The notes under the pieces were generated by a model. The model was not told the DNA's origin. It searched no databases and saw only the letters and a program-made list of their open reading frames with translations. This document shows, piece after piece, positions 7,906 through 15,821 of a stretch of DNA of 35,332 bases. Numbering within the stretch: position 1 is the stretch's first letter; the number at the start of each line of letters is the position of its first letter. The stretch is from a virus: positions 1-35,332 of IMG/VR virus record IMGVR_UViG_3300033552_000035; one strand, 5' to 3'. Made by a program: the position numbers and the translations under genes.

Positions 7906-9388
7906 GATAGTAATATTGCACACCGATAACATCCTTGCAAGGGATGGTTATATCATTGCTTATACCGATAAGGTTACAGGAATTAGCGGTTCAATCGGTG
8001 TTGATAACGGAGATTCTAATTTATCTTCTTTTGATTGGTGTCCTTTTTTTGTAACCAATGCGGTTTATTCTAATGCTTTATTTTCGGCAAGTAAAGACGG
8101 CTCAGGGAATAGCTTTTATTTCCAAGCATTAAATCCTAACATCGTATTCACAGATTATTACGGAATAAGACAGGGAGCTTTTGGCATTCCAATAATTATA
8201 ACAACTGGATTCATAAAAACAATATCAACAGTAACCGTGCCCGATGTAGCTCCAATACCTGCAGGTTTACCCATAATTAATAGAACGCCAATTGATGCTC
8301 AAACCAAAATTAAGTTTTGCAACAGCCCATTGTTTTTAAGGCATACCATTTCTGGATTAGAAACTTCAATAACAGTAAGTTTATTTATTTGGAACGGTAT
8401 AATTAAAAAGCCTTTATCATTAGCTAATATTACTTTAAAGAAATCCAAAGTAAGTAACTCTGATAATTACATTTCGATTGAAATAAGCGACTTAATACGT
8501 CCTTATATTAACCCTAACTTTGCATACAACAGAGCAGCAAAGCCAGCGATAACAACGCAGGGCGTATTTTTACAAGCGGTTATTGAAACTAATTTAGGGG
8601 TTAAAACCTTTACGAATACTAATTTTGTAACGCTCGGTTATAGATGGAACTATGAGCAAAATATAATCGGTGATAACGGTGTTCAAAATTACGGAGCAAG
8701 TGGATTTATAGTTCCGGTTGAAAAATGGTACAACCCTAAAATACATAATTACTTCTTTCAGGACTTTGATTTTACAAAAACAGTTGACAATGCAACAACT
8801 GAAAACATCATTAAATACAATGCAATTACACCAACTAAATTAAGATGTACTCAAGACCCTAGCTTAATTGTTTTTATAAATAAATTAGGACTTTGGGAAA
8901 CGTTCACACCTCACGGCAAATTTACGGCATCAAGTAGGATAACAAGGCAAGATACAAACGTGAGCCACAGAGATCCTTCTCAAGTTGACAATAGTTTCAT
9001 TCACTCCAGAGTTAACAACGCCTTAGACGTAAAGCAAAGCTATGTAATTAATACAGGTAGCTTAGAAGAAAACATGACCTCAATTATTGAAGAGTTGATT
9101 TATTCTCCAAAGGTTTATTTGATAAGGTTTAAAGGAGATTTTGAATTAGTTACAACGGTTGGGATTACGATTGATAGCACATTAGTTACAATTGATAGTA
9201 CATTAATTACAATCGACAGTCAAACGATTACAGCAGAGTATTTAGGGAGCTTCAAAACACACCAACAAATACCAGTTGTGATTACGGATGAAGATTATAC
9301 CCGCAAAACAAGGTTGAATGATAAGATAGCTATTGATTACAACCTAAAGTTTGAAGAGACTAATTCAAAAATAAATTCTATCAGATGA
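7892..9388 (+). CDS. large tail/baseplate-like structural protein, 498 aa
   Basis: A beta-rich 498-residue protein between the gp10-like pair and another large tail protein, upstream of the tape measure gene. The N-terminal half has Gly/Ser-rich strands; the C-terminus ends in a charged region with DEDYTRKTRLNDKIAIDYNL. Residues 425-445 form three tandem 7-residue units, (I/V)TIDS(T/Q)(L/T), encoded by three 21-base units at 9163-9225. Position and composition point to a tail-tip or baseplate component. No enzymatic motif is seen and the exact family is not recognised. Confidence 0.6.
   Translation: MVVSKIVILHTDNILARDGYIIAYTDKVTGISGSIGVDNGDSNLSSFDWCPFFVTNAVYSNALFSASKDGSGNSFYFQALNPNIVFTDYYGIRQGAFGIPIIITTGFIKTISTVTVPDVAPIPAGLPIINRTPIDAQTKIKFCNSPLFLRHTISGLETSITVSLFIWNGIIKKPLSLANITLKKSKVSNSDNYISIEISDLIRPYINPNFAYNRAAKPAITTQGVFLQAVIETNLGVKTFTNTNFVTLGYRWNYEQNIIGDNGVQNYGASGFIVPVEKWYNPKIHNYFFQDFDFTKTVDNATTENIIKYNAITPTKLRCTQDPSLIVFINKLGLWETFTPHGKFTASSRITRQDTNVSHRDPSQVDNSFIHSRVNNALDVKQSYVINTGSLEENMTSIIEELIYSPKVYLIRFKGDFELVTTVGITIDSTLVTIDSTLITIDSQTITAEYLGSFKTHQQIPVVITDEDYTRKTRLNDKIAIDYNLKFEETNSKINSIR
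9163..9225 (+). repeat. three tandem 21-bp units inside a tail gene
   Basis: Units at 9163-9183, 9184-9204 and 9205-9225 each code for seven residues of the form ITIDSTL. The third unit differs most and changes Ser-Thr-Leu to Ser-Gln-Thr. Copy number could vary between strains by slippage, changing the length of a surface strand or linker. Confidence 0.8.
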
Positions 9389-11535
9389 TAACAGAGGTAT
9401 TTGTTTCTTTAGATGGCTTAAATTATGAGCGTTTAGACTTAGAAAATGAAGAAAGTATCCCTATGCGATACACTTTAAAGGATACTCAGGACATTTCAAA
9501 GATATTTAGCCCTTATTCTTTGGACTTTTCGTTCGAAGCAAGTCCAAAAAACTTGATTAATTTAGGTTTTTTCGGCAATACAGAAGTGATAAAGCTCGAA
9601 GATTACCGTAAATTAAGGTGTAAAATCTACGTAAACAGCCTATTAAATCAAAACGGACTGCTAAAATTAGAGAATATAACCTACAAATTTGGCAAGCCTA
9701 GTGTAATAAGTGCAAGTTTCACTACCAATATGAACTCTTTACGTGATAGAATAGGGGATGATACACTAGATTTATTAGGAAATAAGATTGTTGGGTGGAT
9801 GCCTGTTGACGTTAAGAACTCTTTGCAAGCAATAACCAATACAGATATTGAAGGAGTGCCTTTGAAATACTTTACACCTTTAGCAAGTTTAAACAGGGTT
9901 TGGAATTACAATCAAAATGTATCTGTTTTAGATAATATCGCTTATGATCCAACTAAATTACCTAACTCTAACAACGTAATTAAAGGATCGGAGCTTAGAC
10001 CTGCTATCAGCCTATCTACAATCATAGAACTGATTAAAAAGAAATATCAATTATTAATTACATCGCCTTTAGAGAATTTAAGCGAATACAAAGACGCTTA
10101 TGTTTGGTGCATGAATGATAAGATAGTTGGGTTAAATACAATATCTACTTTTGATTTAATAAGAAATTTATCAGTTCTTAAAGTAAGAAATGAAATAAGG
10201 GTTGAAGATATTCCACAGCCTAATAAGTATAGTGTAGCATCCAACACCTCAAACAACTCATTTAAAATCACAAGGTTTAACAATGACAGACCTTACGACA
10301 CTTTTGTTACCATAACATTGGTTTTTGAAAACGTGGTTATTATGGATTCGCAAACCTCACCATCAGTTAACATTTCATTGAACCGATTAGGTAGTGATGA
10401 AATATTTATAAGTGAAAGTTTTGAGATAATAAACGGTTCGGCAATTTGTCAAATTCAAATACCAGATTTATATTTAGTTTCAGATCAATTAGAATTTCAA
10501 GTTAAAGCAAAATTTAACACCTCTGCTATTTGGACTAATTCTAAAGTAGAATTTAGTTATCGTTATTATACAATCACAGGTCTATTTAATCGCAGAACGC
10601 AAGCGACTTTCTTTTACGATTCTAATGTAAATAATAACAACCTATCAATGGGCGGTGCTACCATTAATTTAATAAAAGCATTACCATCTATCAAAGTGAT
10701 TGACTTTTTAACATCTTATTTCAAAGCTTTTAATATTGCTGTTTTAGATGTTACTCCCGACGATGATAGTTTATACTGGTACACACCACAAGATATTTTA
10801 GCGAATAAAAAAGAGGGTACTTATGTAGCTGATATTGAAGAAGTACAAAAAACAGTACAAGACGATTTCAATTATTATATTTTCAAACATGCTGATAGTA
10901 ATTTCAAATCAAATGTAGATTATAAAACAGGTGCCGGGGTTGATTACGCTCAAACGAGTTTTCCAGAATTAAAGCCAAAAGAAGCAAAGGAGTTTAAGGT
11001 AGAAACTAATTTCACTTTAATACCTCCAGTTGGTTTATCAGGATTAAACGATGTAAAAACTATGTACGGTTTTCAAAGCGGCCAGCCCGAAATATTAGAG
11101 ACAGGCGAAGCTAGATACAACCCTAATTTTGGCGAACTTGTTTTGTTTTACTCACATGGCAATCAATCAATCAATGGCTCTTTAGGTGTTCAAAGCTCTT
11201 TACTTTCAGGAGCCTTATCAAATGAGCCAATATCATCTTATATTAAAGTAATGCCTTTTACTTTAGATAATAAAAGCTTTGCGTTTTCGGTATTGGTAAA
11301 TGATAACGTGGCTTATCGAGATAATTTATTTAGTAGGTATTATTCTGAAATCATCAAGAGATACATTGAGCAGAACGTTATGAAACACGAGTTTAAGCTG
11401 ATTTTAAACGCACAACAAATCAGAGATTTTAGATTAGAAAATGATATTGTTATTGGAGAAAATAAATTCAGCATCATCGATTCTACTATTGATATAACCA
11501 CAGGAAAAACAAATTTAACCCTACTTAATTACTAA
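9385..11535 (+). CDS. large tail-tip / baseplate protein, 716 aa
   Basis: Starts 4 bases before the previous stop. The N-terminal region (ISKIFSPYSLDFSFEASPKN, then LINLGFFGN) followed by KLRCKIYVNSLLNQNGLLKLE resembles proteins found beside tape measure genes in Bacteroidota phages and prophages, where they are taken as tail-tip or baseplate parts. The rest is mixed beta, with a later YNPNFGELVLFYSHGNQ segment and a C-terminus GENKFSIIDSTIDITTGKTN like tail-associated beta domains. No lysozyme or protease motif is seen. The tape measure gene starts one base after its stop. Confidence 0.6.
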   Translation: MITEVFVSLDGLNYERLDLENEESIPMRYTLKDTQDISKIFSPYSLDFSFEASPKNLINLGFFGNTEVIKLEDYRKLRCKIYVNSLLNQNGLLKLENITYKFGKPSVISASFTTNMNSLRDRIGDDTLDLLGNKIVGWMPVDVKNSLQAITNTDIEGVPLKYFTPLASLNRVWNYNQNVSVLDNIAYDPTKLPNSNNVIKGSELRPAISLSTIIELIKKKYQLLITSPLENLSEYKDAYVWCMNDKIVGLNTISTFDLIRNLSVLKVRNEIRVEDIPQPNKYSVASNTSNNSFKITRFNNDRPYDTFVTITLVFENVVIMDSQTSPSVNISLNRLGSDEIFISESFEIINGSAICQIQIPDLYLVSDQLEFQVKAKFNTSAIWTNSKVEFSYRYYTITGLFNRRTQATFFYDSNVNNNNLSMGGATINLIKALPSIKVIDFLTSYFKAFNIAVLDVTPDDDSLYWYTPQDILANKKEGTYVADIEEVQKTVQDDFNYYIFKHADSNFKSNVDYKTGAGVDYAQTSFPELKPKEAKEFKVETNFTLIPPVGLSGLNDVKTMYGFQSGQPEILETGEARYNPNFGELVLFYSHGNQSINGSLGVQSSLLSGALSNEPISSYIKVMPFTLDNKSFAFSVLVNDNVAYRDNLFSRYYSEIIKRYIEQNVMKHEFKLILNAQQIRDFRLENDIVIGENKFSIIDSTIDITTGKTNLTLLNY

Positions 11536-11536
11536 G

Positions 11537-13219
11537 ATGGAAGATAAAGAACAACGGATTAAAATTCAGTTTGATACCAATGCTGATGAAACCTCTAAAA
11601 AAGTAGATGGGTTAAGTGGTAAACTTGGTAATAATACCAAAGAAACTGATAAGGTATCGGAATCCCAAAAGAAAGCAGCTAAATCAACTAAAGATTTAGG
11701 AGGTAGTATTGACGATTTGGGCGGCCCAATAGGTCAAGCTATTTCGGGTTTTAAGGGAATGATTAAGCAGGCGTGGCTTTTAGTTGCAAATCCTATTGTA
11801 GCCACATTTGTTGCAATCGCTGGTGCTTTAGCCTTGGTGTTTAAAGCATTTACAAGTACAAATGATGGTGCTGATAAATTAGATCAGATACTTTCAGGAT
11901 TAAGTGCCGTTGTTGATGTTTTGCGTGATAGGTTTTTAAAACTTATCTCATTAGATTTTAAAGGTGCATTTTCGGGCGTAGGTGATGAAATAGAAAAGGA
12001 GTTTAAAAGCGCATCTAAATTAGCTAAGGCGATACAAGATGTAGAAGATGCAACTAGAAATTTAGGTGTATCAAGGGCGAAATTAAATAGAGATTTAGCA
12101 GCTTCAAAAGAAATAATCACAGACGAGACCGCAAGTTATGCCGACAAAAAGAAAGCAATTGATGCCGTTAGAATAGCAGAGGGAAAACAAACTGAATCGG
12201 AATTAGCAAACGCTAAAAAGAAGTTAAAATATATATTAGATCAAAATGCTTTATCAGACACAAGCGATGAAGATTTACAAAAAGAAGCGGATGCAAGGAG
12301 TGCTTTATATTCTTTAGAGCAGCAACAATCCGACAATAAAAGGGCTTTAAATAAATTAGATAAAAAAGCCGATAATGAAGAAAATTCGAGACTAAAAGAA
12401 ATTACAGCGACTAAAATAGCAGCTAATAAACAAAGAATAGCTGATGAAAAAATAGCTGATGAAAAGGCAAAAGCAGATAAAAAGAAATCAGATGAAGAGT
12501 ATTTTGCTAAAGTAATTGCCGATGCGACAAAAGCTCAATTAGAATTAAACGATATTAAACAAATAGGATTAGATGCTGATAAACTAATAGCCGATGAAAA
12601 GGAAAAATTAAGAGTTGAAGAAGTAGATGCAGAGGTTAGAAAGGGTCAACTATTAGCGGAACAAGTTCAACGGCAAGCTGATATAGACAAAGCGGCATTA
12701 GAACAAAAGCAAAAAAACAAAGATGATATAATTGCAACAGGCGATGCTTTAATTGCAGGATTCAACCTTTTAGCTGGTAAAAATAAGAAGATGCAAAAGG
12801 CGGCTATTATTGCAGAGTCGGCCGTTTCATTAGGCAAGGTTGGAATGAATATAGCAACAGGTATTTCTGCTGATTCAAAAGCGGGAGCTATTCTATCTAT
12901 ACCGCAAATTGCTAAAACAGTAGCAACGGGCGTGTTTGCCGCAGGTTCAATTATTAAGAATACTTCAACCGCTTTAAAAGCTTTGGGTGGTGGAAGTGCT
13001 CCAAGTGATGCAGGCGGTTCGCAAGTGCAAGGCGGTGGCGGTGGTGGAAGTTCACCAACTCCGCAAGTTTCATTTCAAGCATCGAGAGAAAATCAAATTG
13101 CAACTAGCGTATCTAAAAACAACGCAAATCAACCGCCCATACAAGCTTTTGTGGTAGGCAAGCAAGTAACAACCCAACAAAGTTTAGATAATAATAAGAT
13201 TAAATCAAATTCTATATAA
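11537..13219 (+). CDS. tape measure protein (short)
   Basis: A 560-residue protein, mostly helical. The N-terminus has IKIQFDTNADE typical of tape measure openings. A hydrophobic stretch follows (about residues 80-105, LLVANPIVATFVAIAGALAL). Long Lys/Glu/Ala/Asp-rich coiled coil covers about 145-400. A second hydrophobic region (about 420-480) leads to a Gly/Ser-rich tail with a GGGGG run. At about 1.5 angstrom per residue it would set a tail of roughly 80 nm, short for a siphovirus. The 3' end overlaps the next start by one base. Confidence 0.75.
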   Translation: MEDKEQRIKIQFDTNADETSKKVDGLSGKLGNNTKETDKVSESQKKAAKSTKDLGGSIDDLGGPIGQAISGFKGMIKQAWLLVANPIVATFVAIAGALALVFKAFTSTNDGADKLDQILSGLSAVVDVLRDRFLKLISLDFKGAFSGVGDEIEKEFKSASKLAKAIQDVEDATRNLGVSRAKLNRDLAASKEIITDETASYADKKKAIDAVRIAEGKQTESELANAKKKLKYILDQNALSDTSDEDLQKEADARSALYSLEQQQSDNKRALNKLDKKADNEENSRLKEITATKIAANKQRIADEKIADEKAKADKKKSDEEYFAKVIADATKAQLELNDIKQIGLDADKLIADEKEKLRVEEVDAEVRKGQLLAEQVQRQADIDKAALEQKQKNKDDIIATGDALIAGFNLLAGKNKKMQKAAIIAESAVSLGKVGMNIATGISADSKAGAILSIPQIAKTVATGVFAAGSIIKNTSTALKALGGGSAPSDAGGSQVQGGGGGGSSPTPQVSFQASRENQIATSVSKNNANQPPIQAFVVGKQVTTQQSLDNNKIKSNSI

Positions 13220-13359
13220 TGGCAAAAGAAAATCGATTGCTTTGTTATCCTAAAATGTGGATAGTTTTAAAATTAAGAAACGAGGCAAAGAAAAAGGAAT
13301 GCTCTATGAGCGAGATAATTAGCGAAGCTTTGTTTCAATATTTTAACAAAAAGGCTTAA
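13219..13359 (+). CDS. small ribbon-helix-helix-like protein, 46 aa
   Basis: Starts on the last base of the tape measure stop (TAATG). The product has a short beta-like start (MWIVLKLRNEAKKK) and then MSEIISEALFQYFNKK, the helix-turn-helix spacing of Arc/CopG-type RHH DNA-binding proteins. It is the last gene before the bidirectional terminator. A DNA-binding protein at the end of a late operon could be a late regulator; this is inference. Confidence 0.55.
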   Translation: MAKENRLLCYPKMWIVLKLRNEAKKKECSMSEIISEALFQYFNKKA

Positions 13360-13366
13360 TCAAAAT

Positions 13367-13396
13367 AAAGCTACTTGTTATGGTAGCTTTTTTTGT
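13367..13396. terminator. bidirectional terminator between convergent operons
   Basis: Stem AAAGCTAC (13367-13374) pairs with GTAGCTTT (13383-13390) across an 8-base loop, followed on the plus strand by a T run. In the other direction the stem is followed by TTTATTTT. It ends the plus tail operon, and the minus HTH gene ends inside it (TAG at 13371-13373). Confidence 0.85.
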
Positions 13397-13646
13397 TTTC
13401 AAGTGCCTTTAAAACTTCGCTTAGGTTATACCTAATTAACCCCCCTATTTGCAGGTAAGGAACTTTGCCTTTTGCCTTCCATCTAATTAAAGTTACGATT
13501 GTTATTCCTAACTTCTTACAAAGTTCTTTACCATCAATAATATTAATCTCGCTATTGATTTCAACTTTCTTTTCATCAACTAATTTAGATAAAAGCAACT
13601 CGATCCGTTCAAGGCGATTATCTATTTCTTGAAATGGGTTATTCAT
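13371..13646 (-). CDS. helix-turn-helix (excisionase/HTH_17-type) DNA-binding protein
   Basis: A 91-residue protein with a coiled N-terminal part (EIDNRLERIELLLSKLVDE) and a C-terminal winged HTH: GKELCKKLGITIVTLIRWK followed by KVPYLQIGGLIRYNLSEVLKAL. This matches the HTH_17 / excisionase family common in Bacteroidota mobile elements, where members act as excisionases or repressors. Here it lies far from the integrase, at the end of a minus-strand operon, so a regulatory role for this cassette is as likely as excision. Its stop lies within the shared terminator. Confidence 0.8.
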   Translation of the reverse strand: MNNPFQEIDNRLERIELLLSKLVDEKKVEINSEINIIDGKELCKKLGITIVTLIRWKAKGKVPYLQIGGLIRYNLSEVLKALENKKSYHNK

Positions 13647-13651
13647 AGCGT

Positions 13652-13873
13652 TTATAATTTAAGTATTGCGGTTAAAAACCCATGTAATACGGTTGCGCTG
13701 TCTTTTGATAATTGAACTCCTCTGTCGTATTCCTGCATTGGTATAAGTGATAAGTATGAAAAACTTAGATAAAAACCCTCATCTTCAATATTTTCAAATG
13801 TAATGCCTAATCCCCTAATACCTTCTTCATTAAGGAATTCTTCTCTTATTTCTGTTTTTAATTGTAGTTCCAT
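13652..13873 (-). CDS. hypothetical protein, 73 aa
   Basis: Second to last gene of the minus-strand operon, 5 bases upstream of the HTH gene. The product is acidic, with GLGITFENIEDEGFYLSFSY in the first half and a helical end (SATVLHGFLTAILKL). No family is recognised. Gene spacing supports cotranscription with its neighbours. Confidence 0.55.
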   Translation of the reverse strand: MELQLKTEIREEFLNEEGIRGLGITFENIEDEGFYLSFSYLSLIPMQEYDRGVQLSKDSATVLHGFLTAILKL

Positions 13874-13878
13874 GATGT

Positions 13879-14130
13879 TTATGTTTCGGGATTAGTGATT
13901 TCTATTTCTCTTAATTTTATTGATTGACTACCAATTATAAATTCTGTTCTTGCCCTATGGATTTCTATCTCTAAAGACTTTTGCATTTTACTAGCAATAT
14001 TTACAAGCCTATCTGCTTTCTCTAAAGGTATTTCATCATTTAATACTGATGCAAATAAAGCTGATAATGAATGATAAAGTGCTTTATTATTTGGTGGTGC
14101 TAATTGTTTTTTGCTTTCTTGATTTTCCAT
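13879..14130 (-). CDS. hypothetical helical protein, 83 aa
   Basis: Starts 44 bases inside the end of the zinc-finger gene. The product is mainly helical: SLSALFASVLNDEIPLEKADRL then IASKMQKSLEIEIHRA. Short proteins of this shape occur in phage early and accessory regions, but no function can be read. The operon order suggests it is made with the zinc-finger protein and the HTH protein. Confidence 0.55.
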   Translation of the reverse strand: MENQESKKQLAPPNNKALYHSLSALFASVLNDEIPLEKADRLVNIASKMQKSLEIEIHRARTEFIIGSQSIKLREIEITNPET

Positions 14131-14581
14131 GTTCTTTTTTAATTCTTTTAATTAATAATACGTTTCTTTTTAAATCTATTAACTCTCTATTTATTTGGTT
14201 TTTATAAAAACCATCACATTTTAACTTCTCTATAATGTATTTATCAGTAAGATTTTTAATTGCTTTTTTACTGTTAATTTTAACAGCTTTTTTTATTTTA
14301 TTTAGATTTTCTAAATAATATTTTTTATTGTAAGAATTTTGATATTCTGGATTTTCTGTAAAAAAATTTTTACTCCATTTTGTATATCTATCTTTATTAT
14401 ACTTGTAATGATTTTTTTGCAAATCTTTGTATTTAAGATTATTTTCTAATCTCCACTTCTCTGATACTAGGTTCTTGCATTTTTTACATCTTGAATCTAT
14501 ACCGTGTTTATAACCCTTAGATTTATAAAAATCAGAATAATGCTTTATTTCTAAACACTTACTACAAACCTTAGATTCCAT
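14087..14581 (-). CDS. zinc-finger, HNH-like (homing endonuclease type) protein lacking a clear HNH core
   Basis: A 164-residue, very Lys/Asn/Tyr-rich protein. The N-terminus CSKCLEIKHYSDFYKSKGYK followed by CKKCKNL is the four-cysteine zinc-binding module common at the start of phage HNH and homing-type endonucleases. The repeated KYNKDRYTKW / YNKKYYLENL middle is typical as well. No His-Asn-His catalytic core is visible, so the protein may be a degenerate or divergent nuclease, or only DNA-binding. It is the first gene of its operon and its ATG lies 6 bases after the T run of the structured leader at 14587-14673. Confidence 0.6.
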   Translation of the reverse strand: MESKVCSKCLEIKHYSDFYKSKGYKHGIDSRCKKCKNLVSEKWRLENNLKYKDLQKNHYKYNKDRYTKWSKNFFTENPEYQNSYNKKYYLENLNKIKKAVKINSKKAIKNLTDKYIIEKLKCDGFYKNQINRELIDLKRNVLLIKRIKKEHGKSRKQKTISTTK

Positions 14582-14586
14582 AAAAC

Positions 14587-14673
14587 AAAAAATCCTTAGT
14601 CGAGGTCAGAACTGGCATTCATCACCCGAATAAGGATTCTTTAAGTTTCTTTTTAGATGTGCCAGCATCATTT
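14587..14673 (-). ncRNA. structured leader or small RNA, copy 2
   Basis: Predicted RNA of about 85 nt read on the minus strand. The 5' part has GCTGGCA (complement of 14660-14666). Stem AATCCTTA (complement of 14631-14638) pairs with TAAGGATT (complement of 14591-14598), followed by a run of T. The loop holds TGCCAG, complementary to the 5' CTGGCA, so a pseudoknot or switch is possible. Just after it comes TCTGACC, as in the plus-strand copy at 34358. It ends right before the ATG of the zinc-finger gene, so it may control that gene by attenuation or be a separate RNA. Confidence 0.5.
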
Positions 14674-14690
14674 ACAATTCAAATGTAAAT
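14670..14690 (-). promoter_or_regulatory. minus-strand -7 box inside an inverted repeat
   Basis: TACATTTG on the minus strand (14680-14687) fits TAnnTTTG. It lies in an inverted repeat with arms ATTTACA (14670-14676) and TGTAAAT (14684-14690) separated by 7 bases, a good shape for a repressor operator covering the promoter. Transcription would start near 14673 and run through the structured leader into the minus operon. Confidence 0.5.
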
Positions 14691-14695
14691 AATAA

Positions 14696-14722
14696 TTACC
14701 ACATATAAACAACTTTACTTAA
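14696..14722 (+). promoter_or_regulatory. repeated intergenic element, copy b
   Basis: The sequence reads TTACCACATATAAACAAC followed by TTTACTTA, matching the shared element except for a lost first C and TATAAAC in place of TTTAAAT. It covers the -33 position of the minus-strand promoter at 14680-14687. No plus-strand gene follows it. Confidence 0.55.
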
Positions 14723-14728
14723 AAATTT

Positions 14729-15052
14729 TTATCTATAATATTTAGGATCGTATTCTCGCATACTTAAAGCGACTGAATAAGCTTCTTCATAACTTTGATA
14801 TTCTTGAACAGAAAAGTTATAATACTTATGGCTTTTCATATCCCAGTAATCATATTGAATAGATAATATAATCTTATCTATTTTTTCTGTTATCATTATT
14901 TCGCAAGTATGATGTTTTCTTATATCATTAGTTGCAAGCCAAATGCAATCAAACCTTTTTAACTCTTCTAAATACTCTAATAAAGAATCTACACTATCAA
15001 ATTTAAACCTTTGAACATCGCCATCGTAAATCCCTAGATATAATGTTATCAT
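14729..15052 (-). CDS. hypothetical protein, 107 aa
   Basis: Last gene of a three-gene minus-strand set (secreted protein, small membrane protein, this one), coupled to the preceding gene by a TAATG overlap. The product has alternating strands and helices, FDSVDSLLEYLEELKRFD near the start and EYQSYEEAYSVALSMREYD near the end, many Tyr and Asp residues and no signal peptide, so probably cytoplasmic. No domain is recognised. Confidence 0.6.
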   Translation of the reverse strand: MITLYLGIYDGDVQRFKFDSVDSLLEYLEELKRFDCIWLATNDIRKHHTCEIMITEKIDKIILSIQYDYWDMKSHKYYNFSVQEYQSYEEAYSVALSMREYDPKYYR

Positions 15053-15165
15053 TAGCGGGCGTTTTCTAAATTGATAGTTTTGATTCGCTTATAAGAATCT
15101 ATTGAAACGAATATTAGAGCAACCGTTAAAAGGAAATAAATTAAGTAGGCTATTCTGAATTTCAT
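15052..15165 (-). CDS. small single-pass membrane protein, 37 aa
   Basis: The ATG at 15163-15165 overlaps the stop of the secreted-protein gene, and its stop overlaps the next start. The product is MKFRIAYLIYFLLTVALIFV followed by a short polar tail with SYKRIKTINLEN: one membrane span and a basic cytoplasmic or periplasmic end. Tight coupling on both sides is good evidence for a real gene. It could work with the secreted neighbour at the envelope. Confidence 0.6.
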   Translation of the reverse strand: MKFRIAYLIYFLLTVALIFVSIDSYKRIKTINLENAR

Positions 15166-15629
15166 TATTTTAAAGTATCACTACCAAAGTCAATCTTTGA
15201 TAAATTATCAATAAGCTTTTTCACAAGTGGTTTGCCTAGTATTGTATAACCAGTAACGCCTTTAACTGAATTAATGTATAGATTTGAGCTAAAGTCATAA
15301 AGCACTAAACTGTATTCTGTTCTTTTAAAACTAAAATCAACCTTTTCATCTAAAAGAATTTGCTCATAAATTTTATTTAAGTCTTTGGTAAAGGCTTCTA
15401 GTTCATTTTTATCAACAAAGGATATAGCCTTTATATCGGGTATAGTATATTTTGCATTTTGAAATATTAAGCTGCAGAAATAATAAGTTTCGTTTTTATT
15501 TAAATCAACATTCTTAGAGTAGGATAAATTTATTGCACCTATCTTTTCTTCTAAAATCTTAGTTTTCTTAGTTTGAGAATAAGCAGAAAATGAGATTAAT
15601 AAACATAGGGTAAATAATAATTTTTTCAT
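15165..15629 (-). CDS. secreted protein of unknown function, 154 aa
   Basis: The N-terminus MKKLLFTLCLLISFSAYSQ is a clear signal peptide with the SxSQ-type cleavage region common in Bacteroidota. The mature part is beta/alpha mixed, with no cysteine at the cleavage site, so it is not an obvious lipoprotein. It is expressed from the minus strand between tail and head genes, which is typical of cargo expressed in the lysogen. Exported prophage cargo is sometimes linked to superinfection exclusion or host fitness; that link is only a suggestion here. A hairpin with a T run lies in its leader. Confidence 0.65.
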   Translation of the reverse strand: MKKLLFTLCLLISFSAYSQTKKTKILEEKIGAINLSYSKNVDLNKNETYYFCSLIFQNAKYTIPDIKAISFVDKNELEAFTKDLNKIYEQILLDEKVDFSFKRTEYSLVLYDFSSNLYINSVKGVTGYTILGKPLVKKLIDNLSKIDFGSDTLK

Positions 15630-15658
15630 GAGATAAATGTAGTTAATTATTATGCCAT

Positions 15659-15691
15659 AAAAAAACCCTGTTATCTTGGGAGGACACAGGG
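15659..15691 (-). terminator. hairpin with T run in the leader of the secreted-protein gene
   Basis: On the minus strand CCCTGT (15686-15691) pairs with ACAGGG (15666-15671) and is followed by seven T. It stands about 30 bases before the ATG at 15629 and after a -7-like box at 15730-15737, so it may act as an attenuator. The loop carries TCCTCCCAAGAT. Confidence 0.55.
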
Positions 15692-15729
15692 CTTTAAATC
15701 AATCATAAAACCAATTATAAACTAGAACT

Positions 15730-15774
15730 CAAATATAAACAAAAATCCCATATATAAATAACTTTACCTTTTGT
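15730..15774. promoter_or_regulatory. repeated intergenic element, copy c, in a divergent promoter region
   Basis: The element is ATCCCATATATAAATAAC followed by TTTACC at 15745-15768. On the minus strand TATATTTG (15730-15737) lies nine bases beyond its GGG and would drive the secreted-protein gene. On the plus strand TTTTG follows the element, and the head operon starts at 15822. The element thus sits between two promoters that face away from each other. Confidence 0.55.
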
Positions 15775-15821
15775 GACTCACATTGTAATAATATATTTTA
15801 TTAGTTAAGATATTTGTTATA

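Noticed and set aside
14087-14581. Intact HNH homing endonuclease
   Set aside because: The cysteine module is present, but no His-Asn-His core can be seen, so a full nuclease call is not supported.
15659-15691. A third member of the small-RNA family
   Set aside because: It shares a hairpin and T run and a GGGAGGA-CAC string on the plus strand, but lacks TCTGACC and a clear 5' block pairing with the loop.
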